In this document: one piece after another, positions 17,501 to 26,617 of the stretch | Layout of the letters: each line of letters starts with the position of its first letter | Position numbering within the stretch: position 1 is the stretch's first letter | Assembly (NCBI GenBank): GCA_021775475.1 | Contig: JAJFHS010000047.1 | Span: forward strand, 1-41,456 | DNA from: Hyphomicrobiales bacterium | GTDB taxonomy: Bacteria; Pseudomonadota; Alphaproteobacteria; Rhizobiales; JAJFHR01 | DNA: 41,456 bases | Reading direction: 5' to 3' | The notes under the pieces: generated by a model | Databases searched by the model: none | The model's input: the letters and a program-made list of their open reading frames with translations, nothing else | Told to the model about the DNA's origin: nothing | Made by a program: the position numbers and the translations under genes

Positions 17501-19334
17501 GTTGTCAAAACAGACAAAAGTGATTGCAGCTTTTGATCATCGAGATATTTTTATCGACCCTGACCCCGATCCCGCCATATCATTTGCCGAGCGCAAACGT
17601 CTGTTTGCCCTGCCGCGCTCAAGCTGGAAAGACTATAAATCTGCACTGATCAGCAAGGGTGGCGGTGTGTTCAGCCGATCAGAAAAATCGATTGCACTTA
17701 GCGCTGAAATCTGCGCGATGACCGGGCTTAAAACCAAATCGGCGACGCCTAATGAGCTTCTTAAAGCTCTGCTGAAAAGTGAGGCCGACCTGTTATGGTT
17801 TGGCGGTATTGGAACCTACGTCAGGGCGACGACAGAAACCGATGCCGATGCTGGTGATCGTGCCAACGACATTATCCGGGTAACCGCCAAAGAACTGAAA
17901 TTCAAAATAATTGGTGAAGGTGCCAACTTAGGCATGACCCAGAAGGCACGCATCGAGTTTGCGCAAAACGGTGGCCGCATGAATACCGATGCCGTTGATA
18001 ATTCAGCCGGGGTTAATTCTTCTGATCTTGAGGTCAATATCAAGATCGCCCTTGGATCGGTTGAAGCGGCCGGTAAGCTTACCCGCAAGGATCGCAACAA
18101 GTTTTTGGCCAAAATGACCAAACAGGTAGCTTCTTTGGTGTTGCGCAACAATATTCAACAGACCCTCAGTATCACTCTGGCGGAATTTCGCGGTATTGAC
18201 GAAATCGGATTTCAGCAACGCTTGATGCGGTCACTGGAAAAACGTAACCTGCTTGACCGCGAGGTTGAGTTTTTACCAACCGACGCAGAAATTCAGGAAC
18301 GCGAGATCGCTGGAAACGCATTGACACGGCCGGAATTATCGGTGCTGCTGGCCTATGCCAAAATTGTCCTCTATGACGATCTTCTGGCCACAGATGTTCC
18401 TGATGACACTTATCTCGGCGCTGAATTGATGCGCTATTTCCCTGAAACTTTGCAGAAAACTTATCCTGACGCCATTCAGGGCCACAAGCTGCGCCGGGAA
18501 ATTATTGCAACCATGCTGGCCAACAGCATTGTCAATCGCGGTGGGCCCACCATCATCAGTAGATTGATGGATGAAACCGGTGCCGATGTTGCTGCTATCA
18601 CTGCAGCCTTTGCCACTGCGCGTGACTGCTTTGGACTGACCGACCTCAATGGACGCATTGATGCGCTCGATAACAAGATAGATACGGCTGAGCAGACCAA
18701 ACTGTATGTAATGGCGCAAACGCTGATGCGCGATCAACTGGTGTGGTTTTTGCGCAATACGCCAACTACCGGCGGGTTGGAAAAAGTCATTGGCCATTAC
18801 CGTAGTGGCCTGGCCGATCTTGAGACTTCGTTGAGTGAAATTTTACCTGCGACAATGAACAGTGATCTTGTTCAGGTCGAAAAAAAGCTTGTGACCAAAG
18901 GTGTTCCGGTAAAATTTGCCCGCAAAATTGCTTCATTGGGTGTTCTGTCACGCGGGCCCGATATTATTTATGTAGCTGAGCGTTCGGGCAAAAAGCTTGT
19001 GGATGTGGCAAAGGTTTTCTTCGAACTGGGAGCCGATCTTAAAATTGACTGGTTGAGTAAAAAGGCTGATGAAGTTTCTTCGACGGAATATTTTGAACGC
19101 CTGGCACTTAACCGCATCATCGATAATATGTATGACGCCCAGCGTGCTATTGTGCGTGAAATCCTCACCGGAAAAGCACCTGCGGCAAAGGCCTTCAAGA
19201 CCTGGAAAAAAGAAAACGCAGTTGTTTTTCAACGTGCCCAGCAGGCGGTGAATGAAACGGTTGAGACCGGGGATTTGACTTTGGCAAAACTGGCGGTGGC
19301 CAGTGGACATTTGCGTGATCTTGTGACCGGATAA
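14502..19334 (+). CDS. gdhB: Large NAD-specific glutamate dehydrogenase (~180 kDa type)
   Basis: About 1610 residues, the size of the large bacterial NAD-GDH class (GdhB of Pseudomonas, GdhZ of Caulobacter). It converts glutamate to 2-oxoglutarate and ammonium with NAD+, for growth on glutamate-family amino acids. The N-terminal half contains ACT-like regulatory regions (e.g. [20 protein letters not shown]). The catalytic part shows [20 protein letters not shown], the lysine motif [30 protein letters not shown] and [16 protein letters not shown]. The ATG at 14502 has GGAAGG upstream and gives the usual MDKGSN-type N-terminus; the longer reading from 14463 lacks this. It is a single gene, convergent with addA with only 10 bases between the stops. 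In Caulobacter the orthologue also influences FtsZ; whether that holds here is unknown. Confidence 0.95.
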   Translation: [1610 protein letters not shown]

Positions 19335-19344
19335 TGTGAAGAGA

Positions 19345-22300
19345 TTATTCGACCCAGCCCTTTAGAACTGCCGATAGAAGGGCTTGCGGCAGTTCCATCA
19401 GTTTCGGTCCTGTTGTCCACAACAGATGACAGGTAATCTGTCGATCAGGAAATATGCTGGACAGCAGATGTCTGTAAACAGCCATCTGTCGCAGATAATC
19501 GCCTGAGATCGCTTCTGGGCTGTCGGCAACATTGCGGTCGGTTTTAAAATCTATCACGACCACCTGATTGTCACGCACTATAAGGCGATCGACACGCCCG
19601 GAAACTTTCACCGGTCTATCGCGGCCAATCAATTGCACCTGACCAACTATTGGCACTTCACTTAATCCGTGTACATCAAACAGATATGAAAATTCTTCTG
19701 TGGCTAAAACGCGTTGAACGTCTTCAGCAATCCGGTTGCGGTCGGATTGAGATAAAGCAGGTGCCGAGCGCGCCAGAAACTGTTGGCAAAAATCGCCGTA
19801 GGTGTCTCGATTGGCACCGGGTGCATATTCAAGCAGTTTGTGAATAAGCCGCCCGCGCAGGTAAGGCTCCTGTGGCGGTGTGTGCAGCGGCGATGGTCTT
19901 AAGGTTGCCGGTGCCAGGTCGCGCCCATTGCCGTCGGGTTCTGCAACCCCGCCTAATCGTGACGGACTGATAAGATCGATTTTCTGCGGCTCGGGCTTCA
20001 CCGGTTGTTGCGCCCACGGCGGTGGCATCTGTGCGGAGGAGACCAGATCATCGTTTTCGTGCGTGTCCAACGGCTCGACTGTTTGTTCACCGCTGAGACG
20101 CCAACCGGTGATATTTCCCTGTGCATCCAAAATCTCGTCTGCGTGAGGTATTAAAGCTTGCGAGACAAGGTGATACCAGCTGCGCGGTGAAGACGCGCGT
20201 TTGCTTTCATACCCGGCAATATAAAGCCGGTCACGCGCCCGCGTCATTGCCACGTATAACAGGCGGTTGTATTCTGCCATTTCTGCCCGTTGTATGTCAT
20301 CAAGGCACTGTTTCACCGTATTATTTTCAAACGACTTATTCGCGCGCCAGATAAGAAGATCCTGTATTTGCCCGCCCTCTTCTTCAAATGTTGTGGTCAG
20401 AATACTGGCGCGCTTGGTGTTGTCGGGCACCTGATGGCAGGTGTCGGGCAAAATGACGATATTGGCTTCAAGGCCCTTGGCACCATGAACCGTCATGATG
20501 CGCACTTCATTGCGCCCGTGTTCCATGTCGCGTTTGGCATCAACATCGCTGGCACCAAACCAGGCAACAAAACCCTGCAGTGATGACATGCCGGTTTTTT
20601 CATAGTCAAGACTTAAGGACAGGAACTCATCAATCGGATCGTTAGCCTCAAGGCCGAGGCGTTTGATAAACTTGTGGCGACCGTTGTCAGCATTCAAAAT
20701 TTGCGCGAAAAATTCATAAGGCGGCACTTTGTCAGCACGCAAGAGCAGGGCCGTCAGCTGCTCATGGATTTCTGCAAACCCCGATGTTGCCAATGCTCTC
20801 CACAGGGTCGATTTTCGCTTATGCGCCAGTTCAAACAAATCATCTTCACCAAGACCAAACAGTGGCCCTTTGAGGACGACGGCAAGGTTGAGATCATCTT
20901 GTGGCAGCAACACAAATCGCGCCAGTGCGAGTAAATCCATTATGGCCAGTTGCTGTGACAATCGCATGCGGTCGATGCCGGCGACAGGAATATCGCGCTC
21001 CTTCAACGCTTCGACCATGGCGTCGACAAAATTATTGCGCCGGCGCACCAGGATCAAAATATCACCGGCACGCACCGCTCGCCCGCGCGGTGTCAGTGAT
21101 TCTTTGTCAATCCAGCCTTTAATGGTTGCCGCTATTTTGTGTGCCAGCTTAACGCGCGGGCTGGTGGTGCTGACGTAATCGAGTGGTGCATCCCAGGGGT
21201 CTTTTTCGTCTTCGTCACCGGGCATTTCCGGTGGCCAGATTTCCACCAGCCCGGCGTGGCCATGACGAAATGCCTCATGCACGGGCGGGGCACCAAAGCT
21301 GGTCATGCCTTGCGCTGCCACTTCCTGCACAAAGGTCAGATCAACGGCTTCTAACACTTGTGCGGTTGAGCGGAAAGAAACGGTCAGTTCAACCTTTTCA
21401 AAATCGTGATCTATGAACCCGGCGCGGCGCTGGAAATGACGGCGCATGCGATCAAACTCTTCGGGGCTGGCACCCTGGAAGCTGAAAATGGATTGTTTTT
21501 CATCCCCGACAGCGAAAACGGTACGTACCGGATTGCCGACGCCAACGCCAACGCCTGCAAAAAATTCGTTGCTAAGTGCGGAGACAACCTGCCACTGATC
21601 AAGATTGGTGTCTTGAGCTTCATCAACTAAAATGTGGTCAATACCACTATCGAGCTTGTACAAAACCCAGGCAGCAGCCTGAGTTTGTGACAATAAATCT
21701 GCCGTATGCTGGATCAGGTCATCATAATCAAGCAGGGCGCGGTCATTTTTTGCGACCTCATAATTTTCCAGTATTTTATCGGCAAGATTTAAAAGGCACC
21801 CGGTGAAATCAGCAATGCGAACCGAGGCAAGCTTTTCGTCAAGCTTGCCGATGCGTTCTGCTTCTTCTTCAAGAAACCCGGCGATGCCTGGTTCTTCGTC
21901 GCTTATTTTTTTCGTCGCCAGTTTTTTGCGACGATCTCCGGCCTTGGTGAAAAAAACGGATTTGTACAGACTTAATCTGTTTTCAGGACTATCGCTTCTG
22001 GCCATTGCGCTCAGCGCGTCAGATTTTTCAATATCGGTCTTTGTGCCAGCGCTGTAAAATTCAATCAGCGCCGGAATGACTTCAGGCATGGTACCGCCGA
22101 TGGCTTTTTCCATCAGGGTGTCTTTTGTCTCCTCTGGTTCGAGGTCAAAGACGTTACGCAACCTGACTGTCATTTCGTCCAAACCACCGTGGGTGCGGTG
22201 AAATGCGCGCAACAGGGATCGATGTTTAAGCACCTGGGCAATCAGACCATCAAAACCAGCTGCACTAAGAGCGCTGGAAACTACTTTCAGATCCTTGATT

Positions 22301-22815
22301 ACGTCCTCGTCAGGATTTTCAAAAATCCGGTCGCGGGCTTCATTGAGAAGTTCACTACCGGTGCGATCATCGAGAATTTCAAACCCCGGTGCCACTTGAG
22401 CTTCCAGCGCAAAACGATGGAGGATGCGTTCGCAAAAAGCATGAATGGTCTGAATTTTCAAACCACCGGGAGTTTCGAGCGCATGGGCAAACAGCCGCCG
22501 GGCGCGAAGCAACTGGTCTGGCGAAGGTGCGGTTCCAGTTATGTCGGCAATATCGTTGGCCAGTTCATCCTGGGCCAGCATGGCCCAGGCGGCCAGCCGC
22601 TGATTGAGCCGGTTGGCCATCTCGGCAGCGGCTGCCTTGGTAAACGTGAGGGCGAGAATTTTACCCGGGTTGGCACCATCAAGCATTAACCGGATGATGC
22701 GGTTGACCAGCACGTGGGTTTTACCAGAACCGGCATTGGCCGATACCCAGGCCGACTTTTTGGGATCAGAAGCCAAGCGCTGGCTCAGGCTGGTTTTGTC
22801 ACCAAGATTTGCCAT
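19345..22815 (-). CDS. addA: Double-strand break repair helicase-nuclease subunit AddA
   Basis: About 1156 residues, normal for alphaproteobacterial AddA. It is the UvrD/Rep-type superfamily 1 helicase of the AddAB complex, which resects broken ends for RecA. Walker A SANAGSGKT is near residue 30. The Walker B motif VDEAQDTN is near residue 398. YVAMTRARDRLYIAG is helicase motif VI. The C-terminal PD-(D/E)XK nuclease shows VVVIDFKTDRN near residue 1090. The stop of addB and the ATG of addA overlap as TGATG (a GTG start 3 bases earlier is also possible), pointing to translational coupling and a 1:1 complex. It is the last gene of the divL-addA operon here. Confidence 0.95.
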   Translation of the reverse strand: MANLGDKTSLSQRLASDPKKSAWVSANAGSGKTHVLVNRIIRLMLDGANPGKILALTFTKAAAAEMANRLNQRLAAWAMLAQDELANDIADITGTAPSPDQLLRARRLFAHALETPGGLKIQTIHAFCERILHRFALEAQVAPGFEILDDRTGSELLNEARDRIFENPDEDVIKDLKVVSSALSAAGFDGLIAQVLKHRSLLRAFHRTHGGLDEMTVRLRNVFDLEPEETKDTLMEKAIGGTMPEVIPALIEFYSAGTKTDIEKSDALSAMARSDSPENRLSLYKSVFFTKAGDRRKKLATKKISDEEPGIAGFLEEEAERIGKLDEKLASVRIADFTGCLLNLADKILENYEVAKNDRALLDYDDLIQHTADLLSQTQAAAWVLYKLDSGIDHILVDEAQDTNLDQWQVVSALSNEFFAGVGVGVGNPVRTVFAVGDEKQSIFSFQGASPEEFDRMRRHFQRRAGFIDHDFEKVELTVSFRSTAQVLEAVDLTFVQEVAAQGMTSFGAPPVHEAFRHGHAGLVEIWPPEMPGDEDEKDPWDAPLDYVSTTSPRVKLAHKIAATIKGWIDKESLTPRGRAVRAGDILILVRRRNNFVDAMVEALKERDIPVAGIDRMRLSQQLAIMDLLALARFVLLPQDDLNLAVVLKGPLFGLGEDDLFELAHKRKSTLWRALATSGFAEIHEQLTALLLRADKVPPYEFFAQILNADNGRHKFIKRLGLEANDPIDEFLSLSLDYEKTGMSSLQGFVAWFGASDVDAKRDMEHGRNEVRIMTVHGAKGLEANIVILPDTCHQVPDNTKRASILTTTFEEEGGQIQDLLIWRANKSFENNTVKQCLDDIQRAEMAEYNRLLYVAMTRARDRLYIAGYESKRASSPRSWYHLVSQALIPHADEILDAQGNITGWRLSGEQTVEPLDTHENDDLVSSAQMPPPWAQQPVKPEPQKIDLISPSRLGGVAEPDGNGRDLAPATLRPSPLHTPPQEPYLRGRLIHKLLEYAPGANRDTYGDFCQQFLARSAPALSQSDRNRIAEDVQRVLATEEFSYLFDVHGLSEVPIVGQVQLIGRDRPVKVSGRVDRLIVRDNQVVVIDFKTDRNVADSPEAISGDYLRQMAVYRHLLSSIFPDRQITCHLLWTTGPKLMELPQALLSAVLKGWVE

Positions 22816-25800
22816 CACTCTGCATCCTCAGTGCCAAAGCGCTGCCACTCTTTTGTGCGCGCCAGATGATCATAAGCACCTGTGAAACGTTCGAACTGAG
22901 GCGTTGTGCGTGACAGATACGGTGTGTCATTGAGGGCGTATTGTGAAATCCGGCGGTGCAAGCCAGCCAGGGCATTTTCAGCCGCTTCATCCGGCGTGAC
23001 GATGTCTGAGCGGTTTTTTTCAATAGATCTCTGTTCGCCGGCAGGCTCACCACCGGAAAGTTTGATATAGACAATTTTTGCAACTGTTTGCGCGGTTACA
23101 TCTTCAAAGCCACCTCGGGTCAATATGACAGCTTCAAGTGGCAACTGCGGGCTCAGGCCGGTAAAAACCTGCGGGGCGGTTGGCACGGCACCGGTTTTAT
23201 AATCATAAATGATGGCAGCGCCGGAGCGCAGCAGGTCAATTCTGTCGGCGCGGGCGCGCAGGGTGAAAGGTTCACCATCGTGATCAAACACATACTTACC
23301 GGACACTTCGGTAAAATGTTTTGCAACATTTTGCTGGCGTTCTGTTTCGGAATTCACGAACCAGTGGGCGATGCGCTCAAAACGCGGCCACCATAAAGTT
23401 GCAACACTCGGCCAGATACTGGATTTTTCAAAACTTTCCTGGCCTATTTCCAGCAATTGTTCATAGGCGTTGGTGCTGTGAGGGGAAATGTTTTTTTCGA
23501 TGAAGGTCTGCATCGCATCGTGGATGATGTTGCCGCGCTGGGCGGCATCGGCGGAGGCTTCCAGTTCATCGAGTTCATGCAGGTTTAAAATCCGGCGGGC
23601 ATATATGGCGTAAGGATCGCGTATCCAGGTTTCGATGTCGCTAACACTCATGGAGCGCGGACGCGCATATATTGGCGGACATGGTCGCGGCGGTTTTATG
23701 GGCGTTGCCGGGGAATTGTCATCATCAAGGCCGTGCACCCAATTGAGCCAGGGCTCTGTGGTTTCAAAACAATTCTCAAGACCCAGGCCCGATGCAATTG
23801 CTTCGAGTCTTGACAGCCAGCGGCTGGGAACGGTGGGAGAGCCATTGAGTTTTTGTGACCGGGTCAATATCACCCGCGGTGCCGCAACAGCTTGCGCAAA
23901 ATCATGGGCCGACAGGCCAATGCGACGTTCGGGCGATTGCAGGCCAAGGGCTACATGCATGGGACGGCTGAGCCACGGGCCGGTATCGGGCAGGGCGGGC
24001 CAGGTGCCTTCATTGAGACTGCCCAAAATGAGCACATCGGGTTGTTGTAATCGTGCTTCCAGCGGCCCCCAGATATGAACGCGGGCGTGGGTTCCAAAGG
24101 CAGGTCTGACGAGGGCACCATGCATCAAAACGCCGATCATCGGCTGGTAGGATCGCGGTGTCAAAGACAGGCCGGGATCGGGCGTATGCAACAGGGTATC
24201 AAATATGTCTGCCAGCATATTACCGGCATCATCTGACCACAGAAGTACGTTGTCGCCCTGTTCAGGCCGCACGGCAAAACGTTCGCAGGCATCAATGTGG
24301 GCGCGGGTAACATCGGCCAGCGTTGCCGGTTTTGATGCGAGGTCTTCGAGTGGTTCTGCCGCATTTCTCAAGCGCGACAACAGGTCTTCGAGATGATCCC
24401 ATGTTTGAGTTGAAAACTGTTTTACACCGGGATGAACGCGCGCTCCTTTTTCGACGCGAAGTTTTTGTGCAGTCAGGTTCTGGCGCAGGGTTGATGTGCC
24501 GCTTTTCAATCTGGGGCCGCGCAAGACAGCTTGTTCGAGATTGCGAACTCTGGTGCGGATATCCAAAGGCTCCAGCCCCAGCCGGCATAAGGGGTGTTTG
24601 AGCAGAGCCAACAGCGCTATTGCTGAAAACCCGGACGCGGCTGCTTCAATCACCAGAGTTGTAAAGATGGCAACTTCTGTGTGGGCCAGTGGTATTCCAG
24701 CCGAATCATCGACCTTGAGATGCCAGCGCTGCAATTGAGCTGCGACCCGGCGGGCAAGGGTGCGGTCGGGGGTTACCAGTGCCACGGTTTTTTCCGGTGT
24801 TTCGACCACCTCACGGATGGCAAGTGCAATCGCTGTTGCTTCTTCGCGCATGCTGGGTGCCGCCACTATGGAAATACCTGACAGGGCTTCGGCAGCAGCT
24901 TCGGTATCAATTTCTGCCAACCGGTGTTGCCATTGATCGGTTGTCTCCCACGGGCGCAGGGCTTCGCTGACCAGACGTGAGGTGGTAACAGCGGTGCGCT
25001 TTTCTTCAATTCCCGGTAGCAAGTGAACATCACTGCGATCAACGCCGATGGCTTCGAGCAAATGCTTCATGCCAAATTGAGGATGCTCAGGTCCAATTTT
25101 TTGCCAGGACGCCTCATCGAGGTCAAGGTCAAGACCGGGCAGGATGACTGCTCCCATCGGCAGGTGCGCTATGGTGGATAATAATTCAGCGGTTGCCGGT
25201 ATGGAGCCGGTGGAACCTGCGGCAATTATTGGTGCATCGGGGGGGATGCGTTTTAATCTTTCGGTCTGTGCGTTAATGGCGATGTTGCGTCGCGCACTGG
25301 GTTGGATAAATCCTTTTTCCTTCACTATCCCGGGCAAAAACTCAGTGATGATTTTGAGGAACTCCAAAGTGAGCTGCCAGTATTCCTCATAATCTTCCGG
25401 CACCAGCGTTGCCAGACCCTTGAGGTCCACACCTTCGGTGTCGGCAGCATCAAGAAGCTCGCCCAGATCAGCTGCCAGTGAGGCTGATTGTGCCGGGGTG
25501 ATATTATCTACATTCAAACCTTCGCCAGGTATTTCGCGCGCCTTTGCCCATTTCATGATCAGGGGAATTAAGGCCAGCTGGCGTTCGAGTTTGGAGATTG
25601 CCGGGGGAATTTCGGGTGCGCCCGGTTCGAGAAAAAACGCATCTTCATCGACATCACCAATGGGCCTGATATCGGGCAGCAACCGTGCAGGTTCATCATC
25701 GGCCTCTAGAAAAGCATCAATCAATGCGCGTTGCGATCTGCGGGTGGGGACCAGTAGCGTATATTTCGGCAGGAACCCGGCTGTCGGTGCCGGTGTATCG

Positions 25801-25901
25801 GGGTCGGGAAAACCGCCCTGCAATACCGCCCGGGCCAGACATTGGGTAAACGGTTGTCCCGGTGGAATGGTAAAAATACGAGGGAGCAGTTTTACAGTCA
25901 T
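22815..25901 (-). CDS. addB: Double-strand break repair protein AddB
   Basis: 1028 residues, the partner of AddA. The N-terminus has the degenerate helicase fold (LPKYTLLVPTRRSQRALIDA) without a GxxGxGKS/T Walker A motif, as is usual for the alphaproteobacterial AddB group, so it is not expected to hydrolyse ATP. The C-terminus has the second PD-(D/E)XK nuclease (DRIDLLRSGAAIIYDYKTGA, near residue 900), which cuts the strand opposite to the one cut by AddA. The ATG overlaps the stop of the nucleotidyltransferase gene (ATGA at 25901-25898) and its own stop overlaps the addA start. Confidence 0.94.
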   Translation of the reverse strand: MTVKLLPRIFTIPPGQPFTQCLARAVLQGGFPDPDTPAPTAGFLPKYTLLVPTRRSQRALIDAFLEADDEPARLLPDIRPIGDVDEDAFFLEPGAPEIPPAISKLERQLALIPLIMKWAKAREIPGEGLNVDNITPAQSASLAADLGELLDAADTEGVDLKGLATLVPEDYEEYWQLTLEFLKIITEFLPGIVKEKGFIQPSARRNIAINAQTERLKRIPPDAPIIAAGSTGSIPATAELLSTIAHLPMGAVILPGLDLDLDEASWQKIGPEHPQFGMKHLLEAIGVDRSDVHLLPGIEEKRTAVTTSRLVSEALRPWETTDQWQHRLAEIDTEAAAEALSGISIVAAPSMREEATAIALAIREVVETPEKTVALVTPDRTLARRVAAQLQRWHLKVDDSAGIPLAHTEVAIFTTLVIEAAASGFSAIALLALLKHPLCRLGLEPLDIRTRVRNLEQAVLRGPRLKSGTSTLRQNLTAQKLRVEKGARVHPGVKQFSTQTWDHLEDLLSRLRNAAEPLEDLASKPATLADVTRAHIDACERFAVRPEQGDNVLLWSDDAGNMLADIFDTLLHTPDPGLSLTPRSYQPMIGVLMHGALVRPAFGTHARVHIWGPLEARLQQPDVLILGSLNEGTWPALPDTGPWLSRPMHVALGLQSPERRIGLSAHDFAQAVAAPRVILTRSQKLNGSPTVPSRWLSRLEAIASGLGLENCFETTEPWLNWVHGLDDDNSPATPIKPPRPCPPIYARPRSMSVSDIETWIRDPYAIYARRILNLHELDELEASADAAQRGNIIHDAMQTFIEKNISPHSTNAYEQLLEIGQESFEKSSIWPSVATLWWPRFERIAHWFVNSETERQQNVAKHFTEVSGKYVFDHDGEPFTLRARADRIDLLRSGAAIIYDYKTGAVPTAPQVFTGLSPQLPLEAVILTRGGFEDVTAQTVAKIVYIKLSGGEPAGEQRSIEKNRSDIVTPDEAAENALAGLHRRISQYALNDTPYLSRTTPQFERFTGAYDHLARTKEWQRFGTEDAE

Positions 25902-26617
25902 GACCGGTTAAACTTTTCCTCCGCCGCTGTAAGTGCTTCAGGGGTTCCAATATGCAGCCACTGGCCCCTGAGCGCCAGCCCAAACAGGCGTTTGTGGGCC
26001 AAAGCCTCATCCCACAAAAGATTAAGCGAGAACGGACCGGCGGGTGCGCCGGCAAAAATACGCGGATGAATGAGACAGCAACCGGTGTGGACATAAGCGG
26101 CTTTTTCGTCGCAAGCGCGTTGTAACAACTGTCCATCTGCGGCGATATTAAAATCACCATTTCCTGAGTATCCCAAGCTGTTGTCTGTCGATGCCAGCAA
26201 CATCAGGCAGTCCATTGTGTCGTCGTCCCATGCTGCCAGCATGGCCGCGAGATTGTCGGTATCGTCTTCAATCCACAGGCTGTCGCTGTTTAGAATGAAA
26301 AACCGGTCCGGCCCCAGAATTTCCAGATTTGCCAATGCGCCGCCACCGGTGTCCAGCAGTTCTGCGCGCTCATCGGCAATGATGACATCGGCAATTGGCG
26401 AATTTTCAAGATGCTGTTCCAGCACATCAGCGAGATAGTGAACATTGACCACAATTGGCGAGATACTATGAGTGGCCAGACGGTCGAGGGTGTAATCGAT
26501 CAAAGGTCTGCCATTTAATTCCACCATAGGCTTAGGCTTGGTGGCGGTTAAAGGGCGCATCCTTGTGCCGAGACCGGCGGCCATGACCATGGCGGCAGTG
26601 TTTTCATTCTGGATCAT
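25898..26617 (-). CDS. murU: Sugar-1-phosphate nucleotidyltransferase (MurU-like)
   Basis: 239 residues. The nucleotide-binding signature VMAAGLGTRMRPLTATKPKP is complete at the N-terminus, and FFILNSDSLWIEDDTDN holds the metal-binding aspartate. Size and motifs fit MurU, which makes UDP-MurNAc from MurNAc-1-phosphate in the cell-wall recycling route that bypasses MurA and gives fosfomycin tolerance. The preceding gene carries an AmgK-like kinase domain that would supply MurNAc-1-phosphate, supporting this role over mannose-1-phosphate guanylyltransferase. Both its ends overlap neighbours as ATGA, so it is translationally coupled within the operon. Confidence 0.85.
   Translation of the reverse strand: MIQNENTAAMVMAAGLGTRMRPLTATKPKPMVELNGRPLIDYTLDRLATHSISPIVVNVHYLADVLEQHLENSPIADVIIADERAELLDTGGGALANLEILGPDRFFILNSDSLWIEDDTDNLAAMLAAWDDDTMDCLMLLASTDNSLGYSGNGDFNIAADGQLLQRACDEKAAYVHTGCCLIHPRIFAGAPAGPFSLNLLWDEALAHKRLFGLALRGQWLHIGTPEALTAAEEKFNRS

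Noticed and set aside
24323..24601. Plus-strand ORFs of 80-160 codons across addA and addB (for example this one)
   Set aside because: They are antisense to well-supported addA/addB coding frames and show no family motifs.
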